Positions 34,216 through 42,084 of a stretch of 64,000 nucleotides of DNA are shown here, in pieces. The position numbers and the translations under genes were made by a program. Source of the DNA: Bacteroidaceae bacterium (GTDB taxonomy: Bacteria > Bacteroidota > Bacteroidia > Bacteroidales > Bacteroidaceae); contig JAFTUV010000035.1 of assembly GCA_017466065.1 (NCBI GenBank), forward strand, positions 12,150-76,149. Reading direction: 5' to 3'. A model generated the notes under the pieces. The model made no database searches and was not told the DNA's origin. It saw only the letters and a program-made list of their open reading frames with translations. Positions within the stretch are counted from its first letter, which is position 1; each line of letters begins with the position of its first letter.

Positions 34216-35210
34216 AACGGCAGGGTAATCTTATGTCTGAAATTACCGAAGTTGATAATTTGATGTTGGCCTTTTGTAAAGCCCGGCGTGGAAAATTGCA
34301 TAGGCCTGAGGTCATAGAATACTCTTTAAATGTCGTAGAGAATTTATTGAATTTGCGTGAAAAACTAATAAATGAAACGTTGAAAGTTGGCAACTATCAT
34401 TACTTTGAGATATACGACCCTAAAAAACGTAAAATATGTGCAGCCTCATTTGAAGAAAGAGTTGTGCATAACGCAATAATAAATGTCTGTAAAGATAGGT
34501 TCGAACGCAATTTGATATTTGATACATACGCGACCCGTGAAGGTAAGGGCGTTTATGCAGCAATAAACAGAGCGAGGGTCGCGGTACACAAATATCCCTA
34601 TGTTGCAAAATTGGATGTGCGTAAATATTTCGATTCAATAAATCACAATGTCCTTAAAGCTAAGTTGTTGCGTATTTTCAAGGATAAGAAACTTTTATGT
34701 TTATTAAACTCTATCATTGATTCATATCAAACTGCACCATCTACCGGCATTCCGATAGGAAATTTAACAAGTCAGTATTTCGCAAATTTTTATCTGTCAG
34801 ATTTAGACCATTTTGTCAAGGAAAAACTTAAAGTTCCTATTTATGTGCGTTATATGGATGATATATTGCTAACTGCCGATAGCCGGGAAAATTTGAAAAG
34901 GGTTGTTGTTGAGATAAAGAACTTTCTTGAAAGAGAATTATTTTTAGAATTAAAATCGGCACAAATCTGTAATGTAAATAGTGGAGTATCGTTTTTAGGT
35001 TACACGCTGTTCCCTGATTTTATATTGTTGAATAGGCGTAGTAAATTGCGTTTGATAAAGAAATGGCGTTCCTATTCTTCTTTATTGATGTGTGGCGCTT
35101 GGAATGATGAAATGTATTTGCAGCATATACAACCCTTATTAGCATTTGCCAATAAGGCAAATACTATAAAATTGCGTAAAGAATTATGTAAATATGCGGT
35201 AAATAGTTGA
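34212..35210 (+). CDS. DGR reverse transcriptase
   Basis: 332 residues. It has the RT fingers and palm, catalytic YMDD (214-217), and the DGR-type motif GNLTSQ (183-188) in place of the QGxxxSP motif of retroviral and group II RTs. The motif includes IPIG before it. The C-terminal thumb is short and there is no maturase or endonuclease domain. The region (33757-35210) is more A+T-rich than the surrounding genes. The template repeat begins 11 nt after the stop. Confidence 0.97.
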   Translation: MKRQGNLMSEITEVDNLMLAFCKARRGKLHRPEVIEYSLNVVENLLNLREKLINETLKVGNYHYFEIYDPKKRKICAASFEERVVHNAIINVCKDRFERNLIFDTYATREGKGVYAAINRARVAVHKYPYVAKLDVRKYFDSINHNVLKAKLLRIFKDKKLLCLLNSIIDSYQTAPSTGIPIGNLTSQYFANFYLSDLDHFVKEKLKVPIYVRYMDDILLTADSRENLKRVVVEIKNFLERELFLELKSAQICNVNSGVSFLGYTLFPDFILLNRRSKLRLIKKWRSYSSLLMCGAWNDEMYLQHIQPLLAFANKANTIKLRKELCKYAVNS

Positions 35211-35220
35211 GAGAGGTTTA

Positions 35221-35342
35221 GTGTTTGCCGTGGCGGTTACTGGAATAACAATGCCCGGAATTGCCGTGTTTCTAATCGTAACAACAACACTCCTTCGAAT
35301 CGCAACAACAATATTGGTTTTCGTGTGGTTTGCCTCCCATAG
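35221..35342 (+). repeat. DGR template repeat (TR)
   Basis: Copy of the VR where every variable codon reads AAC or AAT (Asn). It begins 11 nt after the RT stop. It is on the same strand and follows the RT as in many Bacteroidota DGRs. Adenines of the AAY codons are the mutable positions. Confidence 0.95.
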
Positions 35343-35343
35343 C

Positions 35344-35369
35344 TTAAAGCAGATGGATTTCTGCTTTAA
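35344..35369 (+). terminator. Hairpin directly after the TR
   Basis: TTAAAGCAGA (35344-35353) pairs with TCTGCTTTAA (35360-35369) around a 6-nt loop. No T-run follows, so it may structure the 3' end of the template RNA rather than terminate transcription. Confidence 0.55.
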
Positions 35370-35431
35370 ACAAACTGTTGCCCGCTCTGTTTCTTAAAAG
35401 AAATAGAAATAAAGTGAGATGAATTCTCCTT

Positions 35432-35478
35432 AGAGTGTAGTGATAGTAGCATAAGGCGAATTCTCTACACTCTTTTTA
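35432..35478 (+). terminator. Terminator hairpin downstream of the DGR
   Basis: AGAGTGTAG (35432-35440) pairs with CTACACTCT (35465-35473), followed by a T-run. A competing pairing GAATTC-CTT with AAG-GAATTC (35421-35431 with 35453-35463) is possible. Confidence 0.6.
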
Positions 35479-35533
35479 TACAAATTTCTTATAGAAGACC
35501 TATCGCTTATTTTGCCCTTTTTATAAAGAAGAT

Positions 35534-35685
35534 GACTAAAAAGTATATTTCTGCGTTACGCTTGCCTTCAAAATCCTCATTTACGCCAAGTAAGCTCCGG
35601 TTTTTCAGGCTACGCAAGCCTTGAACTACATCTTTTTATTCATCTCCTACACACAAAAGAGACCGCTAAAAAATACTTTTTAGTC
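35534..35685. repeat. Palindromic element with 13-bp inverted ends
   Basis: GACTAAAAAGTAT at the left and ATACTTTTTAGTC at the right, with two internal inverted blocks (GCGTTACGCTTGCC and GGCTACGCAAGCC-like). No coding capacity. Only one copy is visible in the window, so its class is a guess from structure. Confidence 0.55.
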
Positions 35686-35722
35686 GGCCTCTTTTTTTGC
35701 GAGTTCTTTGCCACCGGCACGC

Positions 35723-35968
35723 TCACCCTTCGATTCCGCGCAATGTCTGTTGCAGCAGTGCACCGAGATTGTCATCGCCTTGTTCCTTCTCCTTGTTGAG
35801 CTTCACAAGAAAATCGGCGGTGGTTTTCAGTGCTTGGTTTATTGTGCCGGGGTCCTCGCAGTTCACCGTCAGTTTTTCGAGCCTTTGTATGAGGCGATGA
35901 AAGAGTGACAGTGTTTCGTTGTGTACATCGTCGATTGTCACACAACCGTTCTTTCTGCTTTTTACCAT
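35723..35968 (-). CDS. Small phage-like protein, 81 aa
   Basis: A charged helical protein (Leu/Lys/Glu rich), start chosen at ATG 35968. A longer frame to 36070 would begin upstream of promoter E, whose -7 box is at 36006-35999. The start then lies about 24 nt after the expected transcription start. Function unknown; size and divergent position suggest a small terminase or regulatory role, without direct evidence. Confidence 0.6.
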   Translation of the reverse strand: MVKSRKNGCVTIDDVHNETLSLFHRLIQRLEKLTVNCEDPGTINQALKTTADFLVKLNKEKEQGDDNLGALLQQTLRGIEG

Positions 35969-35998
35969 TGCTTGAATCTTTATTTTCGTTCTTTCCCA

Positions 35999-36031
35999 CA
36001 AAGATACAGCGTTTTTGCGCGAGAAGGTTGC
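35999..36031 (-). promoter_or_regulatory. Phage-class promoter E
   Basis: On the minus strand, GCAACCTT (36031-36024) is followed after 21 nt by TTTG within a perfect -7 box TATCTTTG (36006-35999). It reads into the 81-residue gene. Confidence 0.6.
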
Positions 36032-36065
36032 TGAATTGCTAAAATATTGTGTGTTAAATGTTTTT

Positions 36066-36109
36066 GTCAATTTAGCAACCTTGTTTGCCCATTTTGATAT
36101 TTCTTTTGC
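36066..36109 (+). promoter_or_regulatory. Phage-class promoter B (portal operon)
   Basis: TGTCAATTTAGCAACCTT (GCAACCTT at 36075-36082), then 22 nt, then TTTGC (36105-36109). It is nearly identical over 44 bp to promoter A of the capsid operon at 11296-11340, including TTTTGATATTTC, although the two sit in loci about 25 kb apart. Confidence 0.65.
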
Positions 36110-36123
36110 AGCAAAAAAGACGT

Positions 36124-36648
36124 ATGGGTTTATTTACAGTTTTATCAGTGGTGAATGGAGCCTTGGCGCTCTATTCGGGTGTGAAAGGAATGTTTGACTC
36201 GGCCAAGGCCAAGGAAAAACGTGAGAATTCCTTGAAGAAAATCTCTCAGGCAGAGAGTAATTGGTTCCGAAGAAACTATTTCGGCGATTATCTGAACAGT
36301 TCAAGTTCGAGGGCTGCCATAAAAAGAGTGGAAAAGACTTTGCGCAAGCAGAATGAACAGAACAGGGCGTATGCGGCAATAAATGGTGCTACCCCCGAGC
36401 TTGCTGTTGCGCGCAACCAGAAGGGGCTGGATGTGGTGGACAATGTGATGACAAATATCGCTTCGCAAAGCGATGCCTTGAAACGTAATGTCGACTCCAC
36501 GCACCTGAAAAACAGGCAGGCGATTGCCAATAGGGAACTGTCGCAACTGTCGCTCGACGAGAGAATGGCGGCGCAAAGTGCAACAAAAGGGCTCGACCTC
36601 TTCAAAGATGCAATGATGGGGCTGAATTGGGGTAATGAGGTCGATTAA
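36124..36648 (+). CDS. Phage-like virion-associated protein, coiled-coil
   Basis: 174 residues from ATG 36124, which follows promoter B by about 15 nt. A short hydrophobic N-terminus (LFTVLSVVNGALALYSGV) is followed by a long helical, charged region. First gene of the operon that ends with the portal. The character suits an internal virion or ejection protein; the exact function is unknown. Confidence 0.65.
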   Translation: MGLFTVLSVVNGALALYSGVKGMFDSAKAKEKRENSLKKISQAESNWFRRNYFGDYLNSSSSRAAIKRVEKTLRKQNEQNRAYAAINGATPELAVARNQKGLDVVDNVMTNIASQSDALKRNVDSTHLKNRQAIANRELSQLSLDERMAAQSATKGLDLFKDAMMGLNWGNEVD

Positions 36649-36661
36649 CGGGAGAGAGCCT

Positions 36662-37117
36662 ATGTACAACAGCAACAGATACAAGGATGCGGCATTATAC
36701 CGGCAGATGATTATGGATAGTGCACGCAAGGAGTATGCAAGGGTGAAGCAAAAGCGCACTATGGCCGCCATTACCGATTTTGCAACAAATCTGCTCTCCA
36801 TTATGGGCTATAATAAGGGGGTGCAGTATGATGTAACTCCGCGCCCACAGTCGGCTGCGGCAGCTGCAAAGTTTGAACTTGCAAAAGAACGCTACCTTAA
36901 AACAATTTCCGATTATGGCGGTGCAATAGCAGCAGCAAAGTTAAAAGCGGGCAGGTCGGGTGGCGGTGACAGCACTCCTCTCATTCGCCCTGCGCACAAC
37001 AGCGTGCCGCTCCCGGCACCGTATAGGAAAAAAGATTCGAAAGGGAGTGAAGATATTATCAGTAAAATAAGAAATATACAAACTCCTGTTTGGCTTATAA
37101 ACAATAATAAAAAGTAG
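36662..37117 (+). CDS. Phage-like protein, basic, unknown
   Basis: 151 residues; basic N-terminal half, a helical segment with Ala-rich stretch (about 85-110), and a flexible Pro-rich C-terminus. ATG 36662 is preceded by GGGAG. It is followed 5 nt later by the giant polyvalent gene. No family recognised. Confidence 0.6.
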   Translation: MYNSNRYKDAALYRQMIMDSARKEYARVKQKRTMAAITDFATNLLSIMGYNKGVQYDVTPRPQSAAAAAKFELAKERYLKTISDYGGAIAAAKLKAGRSGGGDSTPLIRPAHNSVPLPAPYRKKDSKGSEDIISKIRNIQTPVWLINNNKK

Positions 37118-37122
37118 AATAT

Positions 37123-40100
37123 ATGATTAGAAACGATGAAAACAATGGTATTTTGGGATACGGAAATTCCAAACGCAAGAGAGTGAAGAATGCATTGTAT
37201 AACCCCCAAACTGCTGCCGACAGTTTCGATGCCTTCACCACCGAGGAGCGCAGCGATATGAATGCATCGCTGGATGAAATGTCGTCCTATTTGGACAAGG
37301 AGCGAGAGCGATGGGCGGCTCCCGTCGATGCTGCAAGGCGCGAAAAGGAGTACATTGCCTCGGCACGCAACTATATTGTGCCCAAGGACGATGAAATGCG
37401 CCGCCGCCGTCAATTTGTAATGTCGGACAGGGCGGTGAAGGATGCTGCCGATAGCTTCTTCGACAAGAATGTGAAGGGTATATTCGAGAGTGAGAAACAT
37501 TCTGCCGGTGAGCGTGCAATGGAGGCCTATAAAAAAGGACTCTCGGTGCCCGGCAGCGACCCCGTTGCTGCAACCGGTGCAATGCGCAATGAATCGGACC
37601 CGCGACGGGTAATCCGCAATACAATGCAAAGGATTCCCGAACAGGAACTCGACGATGTTGCAGGCAGTTATGCCCGCTATGCAGGGCTGTCGCCCGAAAA
37701 GTATCGCAAGGCGGTGGTGGAGCCGGCCATCGAACAGCGTATGTTCGATGAGTATGTAAAAGAGGCTGCTCCCAAAAGCAGTGGCGAATATATTGCACGC
37801 AGTGCTATTGATAATTCATTAACAGGCAAGCTCGTGAATTTGGGTCTCGAAGCATCCTCGCCCCGCACATCGCACGCAGCCGTGAATGCCGCCGGCCTCT
37901 CGTCCTACGATGCGAGTCGCACCGAAAATCTTATTGCAGGCATAGGTTCGCTTGTGGTGGATATGCCAATGTTTGCGGGCATAGGAGGTGTTTCGTCCAA
38001 CCTTGTGGGCAAGGCAGCCACGGGCATTGCAAAGGGATTGTCGTCCAATCTTGCGAAGAAATATGCCGCGAAAGGGATGCAGTTACCCGAGGCCGAGCGT
38101 ATTGTGAGGCGTGCCATTGTTGGCAAAATGGGAACAAAAATCGCACAGAATTCGGCGACGCAAGGCCTCACACTCGGCGGTTACGATGCCGGCAACAGCA
38201 TAGCCGAGGACTTGCTCTACAACGATGGAATAGATGTGGGCAAGGCTGTCGATGCTTATGCTCACGGCCTCGCCACAGGTGTGGCTGTCGGAGCGGTGGG
38301 CACCCCTCTTAAAGAACTCTCGCGCGGCCTCACAGGCGGCAAGAAGGTTGCTGCATCGGCCGGTGTGCTTGGTGCCGAGGCGGGTGTGTTCACATTAAGC
38401 TCGAATGCCGACAAACTAATGTCGGGAGTGGAGGTGGAGCCCATAGACCTGCTCTACAACTATGGCGAGAGTATCGCAACGCTCGGAGCTATGAGAATGG
38501 CTCATTGGCGTCCCACCGGTGGCAGCTTGAAACTCGATGCTAACGGTAAACTGAAACAGAAACTTAATCTCACGACAGGCGAGGCGCGTGAAATTCGTAA
38601 GGCAGGTGTCGACCCGCAACGTTTTATTTCGGCACTCGAAAATTCTTTCAGAACCTCCACGCAAAAAACTCCAAAAGAGCTCGATGCCATAAAGAGCGAT
38701 TATCTTGCCCTGATGGAGAGTGGAGAGCTATCGGCGGCCACCCGTTCAAAATTGCTCTATCTTGTCGAGAATAAAGTAACCTCGACCCCGCCTGTTGCGG
38801 TCGATTGCAACGTGCATAGTTTGGGCGAGAATGGATACAGCGCAACACTGCTCGATGCTGCCGGCCGTCGCATCTCCACTCGCGACTTTTCCAATGCAAA
38901 AGACTTGGAAACATTTCTCATTATGAATCGCTCCGAATTGCGAAAAAACAAGATTGCCACCTGTGAAGAGGCTTTATTGGGCAAGTACGATTCTGAAAAC
39001 TTCTTCCGTCAGGCAGGGCGTTACGCGCAAGAACACGGGACCGATATAAATGAAATTGCCGAGGCTATGTATAAAAAGGCCGGCGGGGAACCGCTCGATG
39101 GTCGTGAGAGTGAGATGATGGATAATATCTCGCGTCGTGCAAGCTATGGCGATAAAGGTGTAGGTACAATGCTCTACAATCTGCGCAAACAGTTGGAACG
39201 TGAATTCAACCTCAACGAAGGCAGTCTGCTCGCTGCCGTGAATCGCAAGGCCTACCGTTGCTCGGCAGCCGAGAATAAGGCTCTCGATAAGTATCTCGAA
39301 ATAATGCAACAGGAGGTTGAAGTGCTCAAAAACGGCACAACATCCACACGTTATAACAGCTTGCAGAAGGAGCGCGACGCTTCTCCCTACGGCGGGCTTG
39401 GAAACGAGGAGATAAAAGCCCTCGAAAAGGAGAGATATATAAATTTTGTAAACTCCACCGATGCAGGCTGGCTCAACAAGAATTCTATTCCCGACCTCAC
39501 CGAGGGTGACGAGCCGGGTGGTCGCACAGCCCGCATAAAGGTTCCTACCGATTGGAACAAGCCCTATGCTTGGAGCTATTCGGGCTTGCGCAACAGTTAC
39601 GAGGATATGATGTACTATAAGCAACGTGCCGAGGAGATTGCCGGAAAAATGGGGCATAAACTGAACTTCCTTTTCGACGAGAGTGAGGTGGAACACAATT
39701 CAAGCGATATTGAATATAACAATAAAGTTCGTTCGCAGGGCTGGCTCGACAATTCCACGGGAAAGGTATATATAAATCTGCCTAATATAAAGGATGTTGG
39801 TGAGCTTGAACGTGTTGTCGTACACGAGGTTGTGGGACACAAAGGCCTTTCCAACCTTTTCGGGGAGTATATATTCGATTTTTACGAGGACCTGTATAAG
39901 ATGGCCGACACGGAAATGCGCGAGGGCATCCACGAAATAGGCCGAAAATATAATACGCAAGGGTTTATTGCAGTTGAGGAGTATTTGGCCCACCTTGCCG
40001 AAAAAAGCAACCCCACACGCAAGGAACGCACGGTTCTCAACAGATTGAAGGATTGTGTGAACAATGCGCTTGTGCGTATGAATATCATTTCGGGAGAAAA

Positions 40101-42072
40101 GGCCAAGGTTACAACCGACGAACTTTGCAATCTGCTCTCGGCTCACCATAAAGCGATGCTCGACAGAGTGCATCCGAACGATTATCGTGCATCGGTGTTC
40201 GGGAAATTCCCCTCGGCGCGTCACAAGGATGGCTACTACGATACGCCCTCATTCCATAATGAGATAAGGCGTCGTGCCGCCAACAATGAACTATATGCCG
40301 GTACGCCTGAATATCTGCTGCCCGACAAGAAGATTCTGTATGATGAGTTTGATAACGCAGCCGGCAATGGCAATCATCCGGCATCCTCTTATAGATTTAT
40401 AGGAGAGCGTGGTGCCGATAATCTTGCCGAGGCCGACAATGGTCGCCTTAATGAGCAGTCCTACCTTGCCACTGCAAGGGAAATGGAGGCCAATGGAGCT
40501 TCCTCGCAGGAAATTTGGGCAGAAACAGGCTGGGCGCGTGGTGCCGATGGTATGTGGCGCAGCGAAATGGAGTATGAAACAATACAATTGAACGATGTTG
40601 TTTACAACCAACTGCTTATGAAGAATCCCAAACTGGCCGGCAGGTATGACAGGGTGGTTAACAAGCCTATAAGTGAACGCACCATTGATGATGAAGTATT
40701 TATCAAAAGTGTTTTTGATAATAACCCCTCGCTGTTCAAGGACTTGCAGGTGAGAGATGTTGTCAGCGACCCGCTTTTCTATGCGGCTTACCCCGAACTT
40801 GCATATATTCCCGTGAAAGTAACAAAGTATATGAAAGAATCTTCTTATTACGACCCTAAAAAGCAGGTGATGTATGTAAACCGGGATTTTCTCACCAACC
40901 CTCAAATGCTGTCGAAAACCATTGTCACTCCTTTGCAGCAGATGATTCAGCACTACGAAGGGTTCGAAAAAAGTGTTTCTCTGTTGAGGGCCGATGCCGA
41001 GGATGTATTTGTCAATAAATATTACGAAGCAATGGATGCCATAAACAAAATAAACAGCATTGATAATGCCAAGAAAATGCCCTCGTTATTGACAATTCTC
41101 AACGACCATTTTATAAAAGAATATGGAATGTTGCCCGACAAATTCCTAAAAGCTTTTCCCTCGGTCGATGAGTACATTCTGTATAAAGTGACAGGAAGAC
41201 CGCAATCGTTTAGTGGAAATGTTGAAACAAGAAATCTGCTCACCCGTCAGACAATGCTGGGAGAGGATCGTATGTTTACTCCTCCCGAGGCAACCGAGGA
41301 TGTTCCACGCAATAAACAAATCTCTTTGGAGCAATTCTCCAATATGGATAAAATGCTAACCGGTCCTATGGATGTGATATACAGGAATGTGAGGGAGAAC
41401 AACACCAACCGTCCTATGAAACTCCGAAAAACATCGAAAAAGATGGATGAACTGCAATTCACGCCCTTGGAGAAAAAAATCCTCGGAGCACAATATGACG
41501 AAATGTCGGCAACCATTGCCGAGGCTTATGATAAACTGAAAAAGAGTGGCAAACTTCGCGGAAAAAATGCTCTCGACCTCACAGCTGCACTCGTAGAGAA
41601 GTTGGCCGGCAGTTTCATAGAGGAGGTTGCTCTTGGCGGTATTTATAAACCTAACAACCTTTTGAACAAATATAGCGGCAAATATGGCACGGTAGGTTAT
41701 AAGAGAGGACGTCTGACCGATTCCGACTATGTCGCAGAGCTGTTGAAGGCTGCTGTACGAAAGGAAAAAGAGAGGAATGAAGCTCCTGTTAGTTACAAGG
41801 ATAATGGAATGGGAGAAATCTCGGAGAAAGAAAAGGCAGCCCGTAAAAATCTTATTGACAAACTGGAACAACAGCATAATGAGGAAACAGAGAACTTTTG
41901 GAAGAGCTACTACAACAGACGTCGCATCGACGAGGATAAACCTCGCAAAATCGGTTATTACGAAAAACTCAATCAACGTGATTACACTGTCCCCATCGAT
42001 GAAGATGAAGTGATTTATGACGAAGATGGCAAGCCTATTGTTACAATGAAAAAGGATGAAATGAATAACTAA
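37123..42072 (+). CDS. Giant phage polyvalent protein with metallopeptidase-like and LPD23-like domains
   Basis: 1,649 residues. The N-terminal part (to about 430) has amphipathic and glycine-rich helices (SSNLVGKAATGIAKGL) suited to membrane passage. A metallopeptidase-like motif HEVVGH follows (901-906), with an acidic second-shell region EEYLAHLAE. A large polyvalent protein domain of the LPD23 type is recognisable from the GWARGADGMWR segment (about 1136) through DVVSDPLFYAAYPELAYIPV and QHYEGFE (about 1277). In this domain the usual HEIQH is replaced by TPLQQ (1269-1273), so this site is probably inactive. The rest is helical and charged. Such proteins are delivered with phage DNA. It lies between the head genes and the portal. 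Confidence 0.75.
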   Translation: MIRNDENNGILGYGNSKRKRVKNALYNPQTAADSFDAFTTEERSDMNASLDEMSSYLDKERERWAAPVDAARREKEYIASARNYIVPKDDEMRRRRQFVMSDRAVKDAADSFFDKNVKGIFESEKHSAGERAMEAYKKGLSVPGSDPVAATGAMRNESDPRRVIRNTMQRIPEQELDDVAGSYARYAGLSPEKYRKAVVEPAIEQRMFDEYVKEAAPKSSGEYIARSAIDNSLTGKLVNLGLEASSPRTSHAAVNAAGLSSYDASRTENLIAGIGSLVVDMPMFAGIGGVSSNLVGKAATGIAKGLSSNLAKKYAAKGMQLPEAERIVRRAIVGKMGTKIAQNSATQGLTLGGYDAGNSIAEDLLYNDGIDVGKAVDAYAHGLATGVAVGAVGTPLKELSRGLTGGKKVAASAGVLGAEAGVFTLSSNADKLMSGVEVEPIDLLYNYGESIATLGAMRMAHWRPTGGSLKLDANGKLKQKLNLTTGEAREIRKAGVDPQRFISALENSFRTSTQKTPKELDAIKSDYLALMESGELSAATRSKLLYLVENKVTSTPPVAVDCNVHSLGENGYSATLLDAAGRRISTRDFSNAKDLETFLIMNRSELRKNKIATCEEALLGKYDSENFFRQAGRYAQEHGTDINEIAEAMYKKAGGEPLDGRESEMMDNISRRASYGDKGVGTMLYNLRKQLEREFNLNEGSLLAAVNRKAYRCSAAENKALDKYLEIMQQEVEVLKNGTTSTRYNSLQKERDASPYGGLGNEEIKALEKERYINFVNSTDAGWLNKNSIPDLTEGDEPGGRTARIKVPTDWNKPYAWSYSGLRNSYEDMMYYKQRAEEIAGKMGHKLNFLFDESEVEHNSSDIEYNNKVRSQGWLDNSTGKVYINLPNIKDVGELERVVVHEVVGHKGLSNLFGEYIFDFYEDLYKMADTEMREGIHEIGRKYNTQGFIAVEEYLAHLAEKSNPTRKERTVLNRLKDCVNNALVRMNIISGEKAKVTTDELCNLLSAHHKAMLDRVHPNDYRASVFGKFPSARHKDGYYDTPSFHNEIRRRAANNELYAGTPEYLLPDKKILYDEFDNAAGNGNHPASSYRFIGERGADNLAEADNGRLNEQSYLATAREMEANGASSQEIWAETGWARGADGMWRSEMEYETIQLNDVVYNQLLMKNPKLAGRYDRVVNKPISERTIDDEVFIKSVFDNNPSLFKDLQVRDVVSDPLFYAAYPELAYIPVKVTKYMKESSYYDPKKQVMYVNRDFLTNPQMLSKTIVTPLQQMIQHYEGFEKSVSLLRADAEDVFVNKYYEAMDAINKINSIDNAKKMPSLLTILNDHFIKEYGMLPDKFLKAFPSVDEYILYKVTGRPQSFSGNVETRNLLTRQTMLGEDRMFTPPEATEDVPRNKQISLEQFSNMDKMLTGPMDVIYRNVRENNTNRPMKLRKTSKKMDELQFTPLEKKILGAQYDEMSATIAEAYDKLKKSGKLRGKNALDLTAALVEKLAGSFIEEVALGGIYKPNNLLNKYSGKYGTVGYKRGRLTDSDYVAELLKAAVRKEKERNEAPVSYKDNGMGEISEKEKAARKNLIDKLEQQHNEETENFWKSYYNRRRIDEDKPRKIGYYEKLNQRDYTVPIDEDEVIYDEDGKPIVTMKKDEMNN

Positions 42073-42084
42073 TATCTATCGGTA

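Noticed and set aside
35217..35342. Duplicated 3' end of the target gene as a pseudogene fragment
   Set aside because: The differences are restricted to adenines and the copy follows an RT gene, which identifies it as a DGR template repeat.
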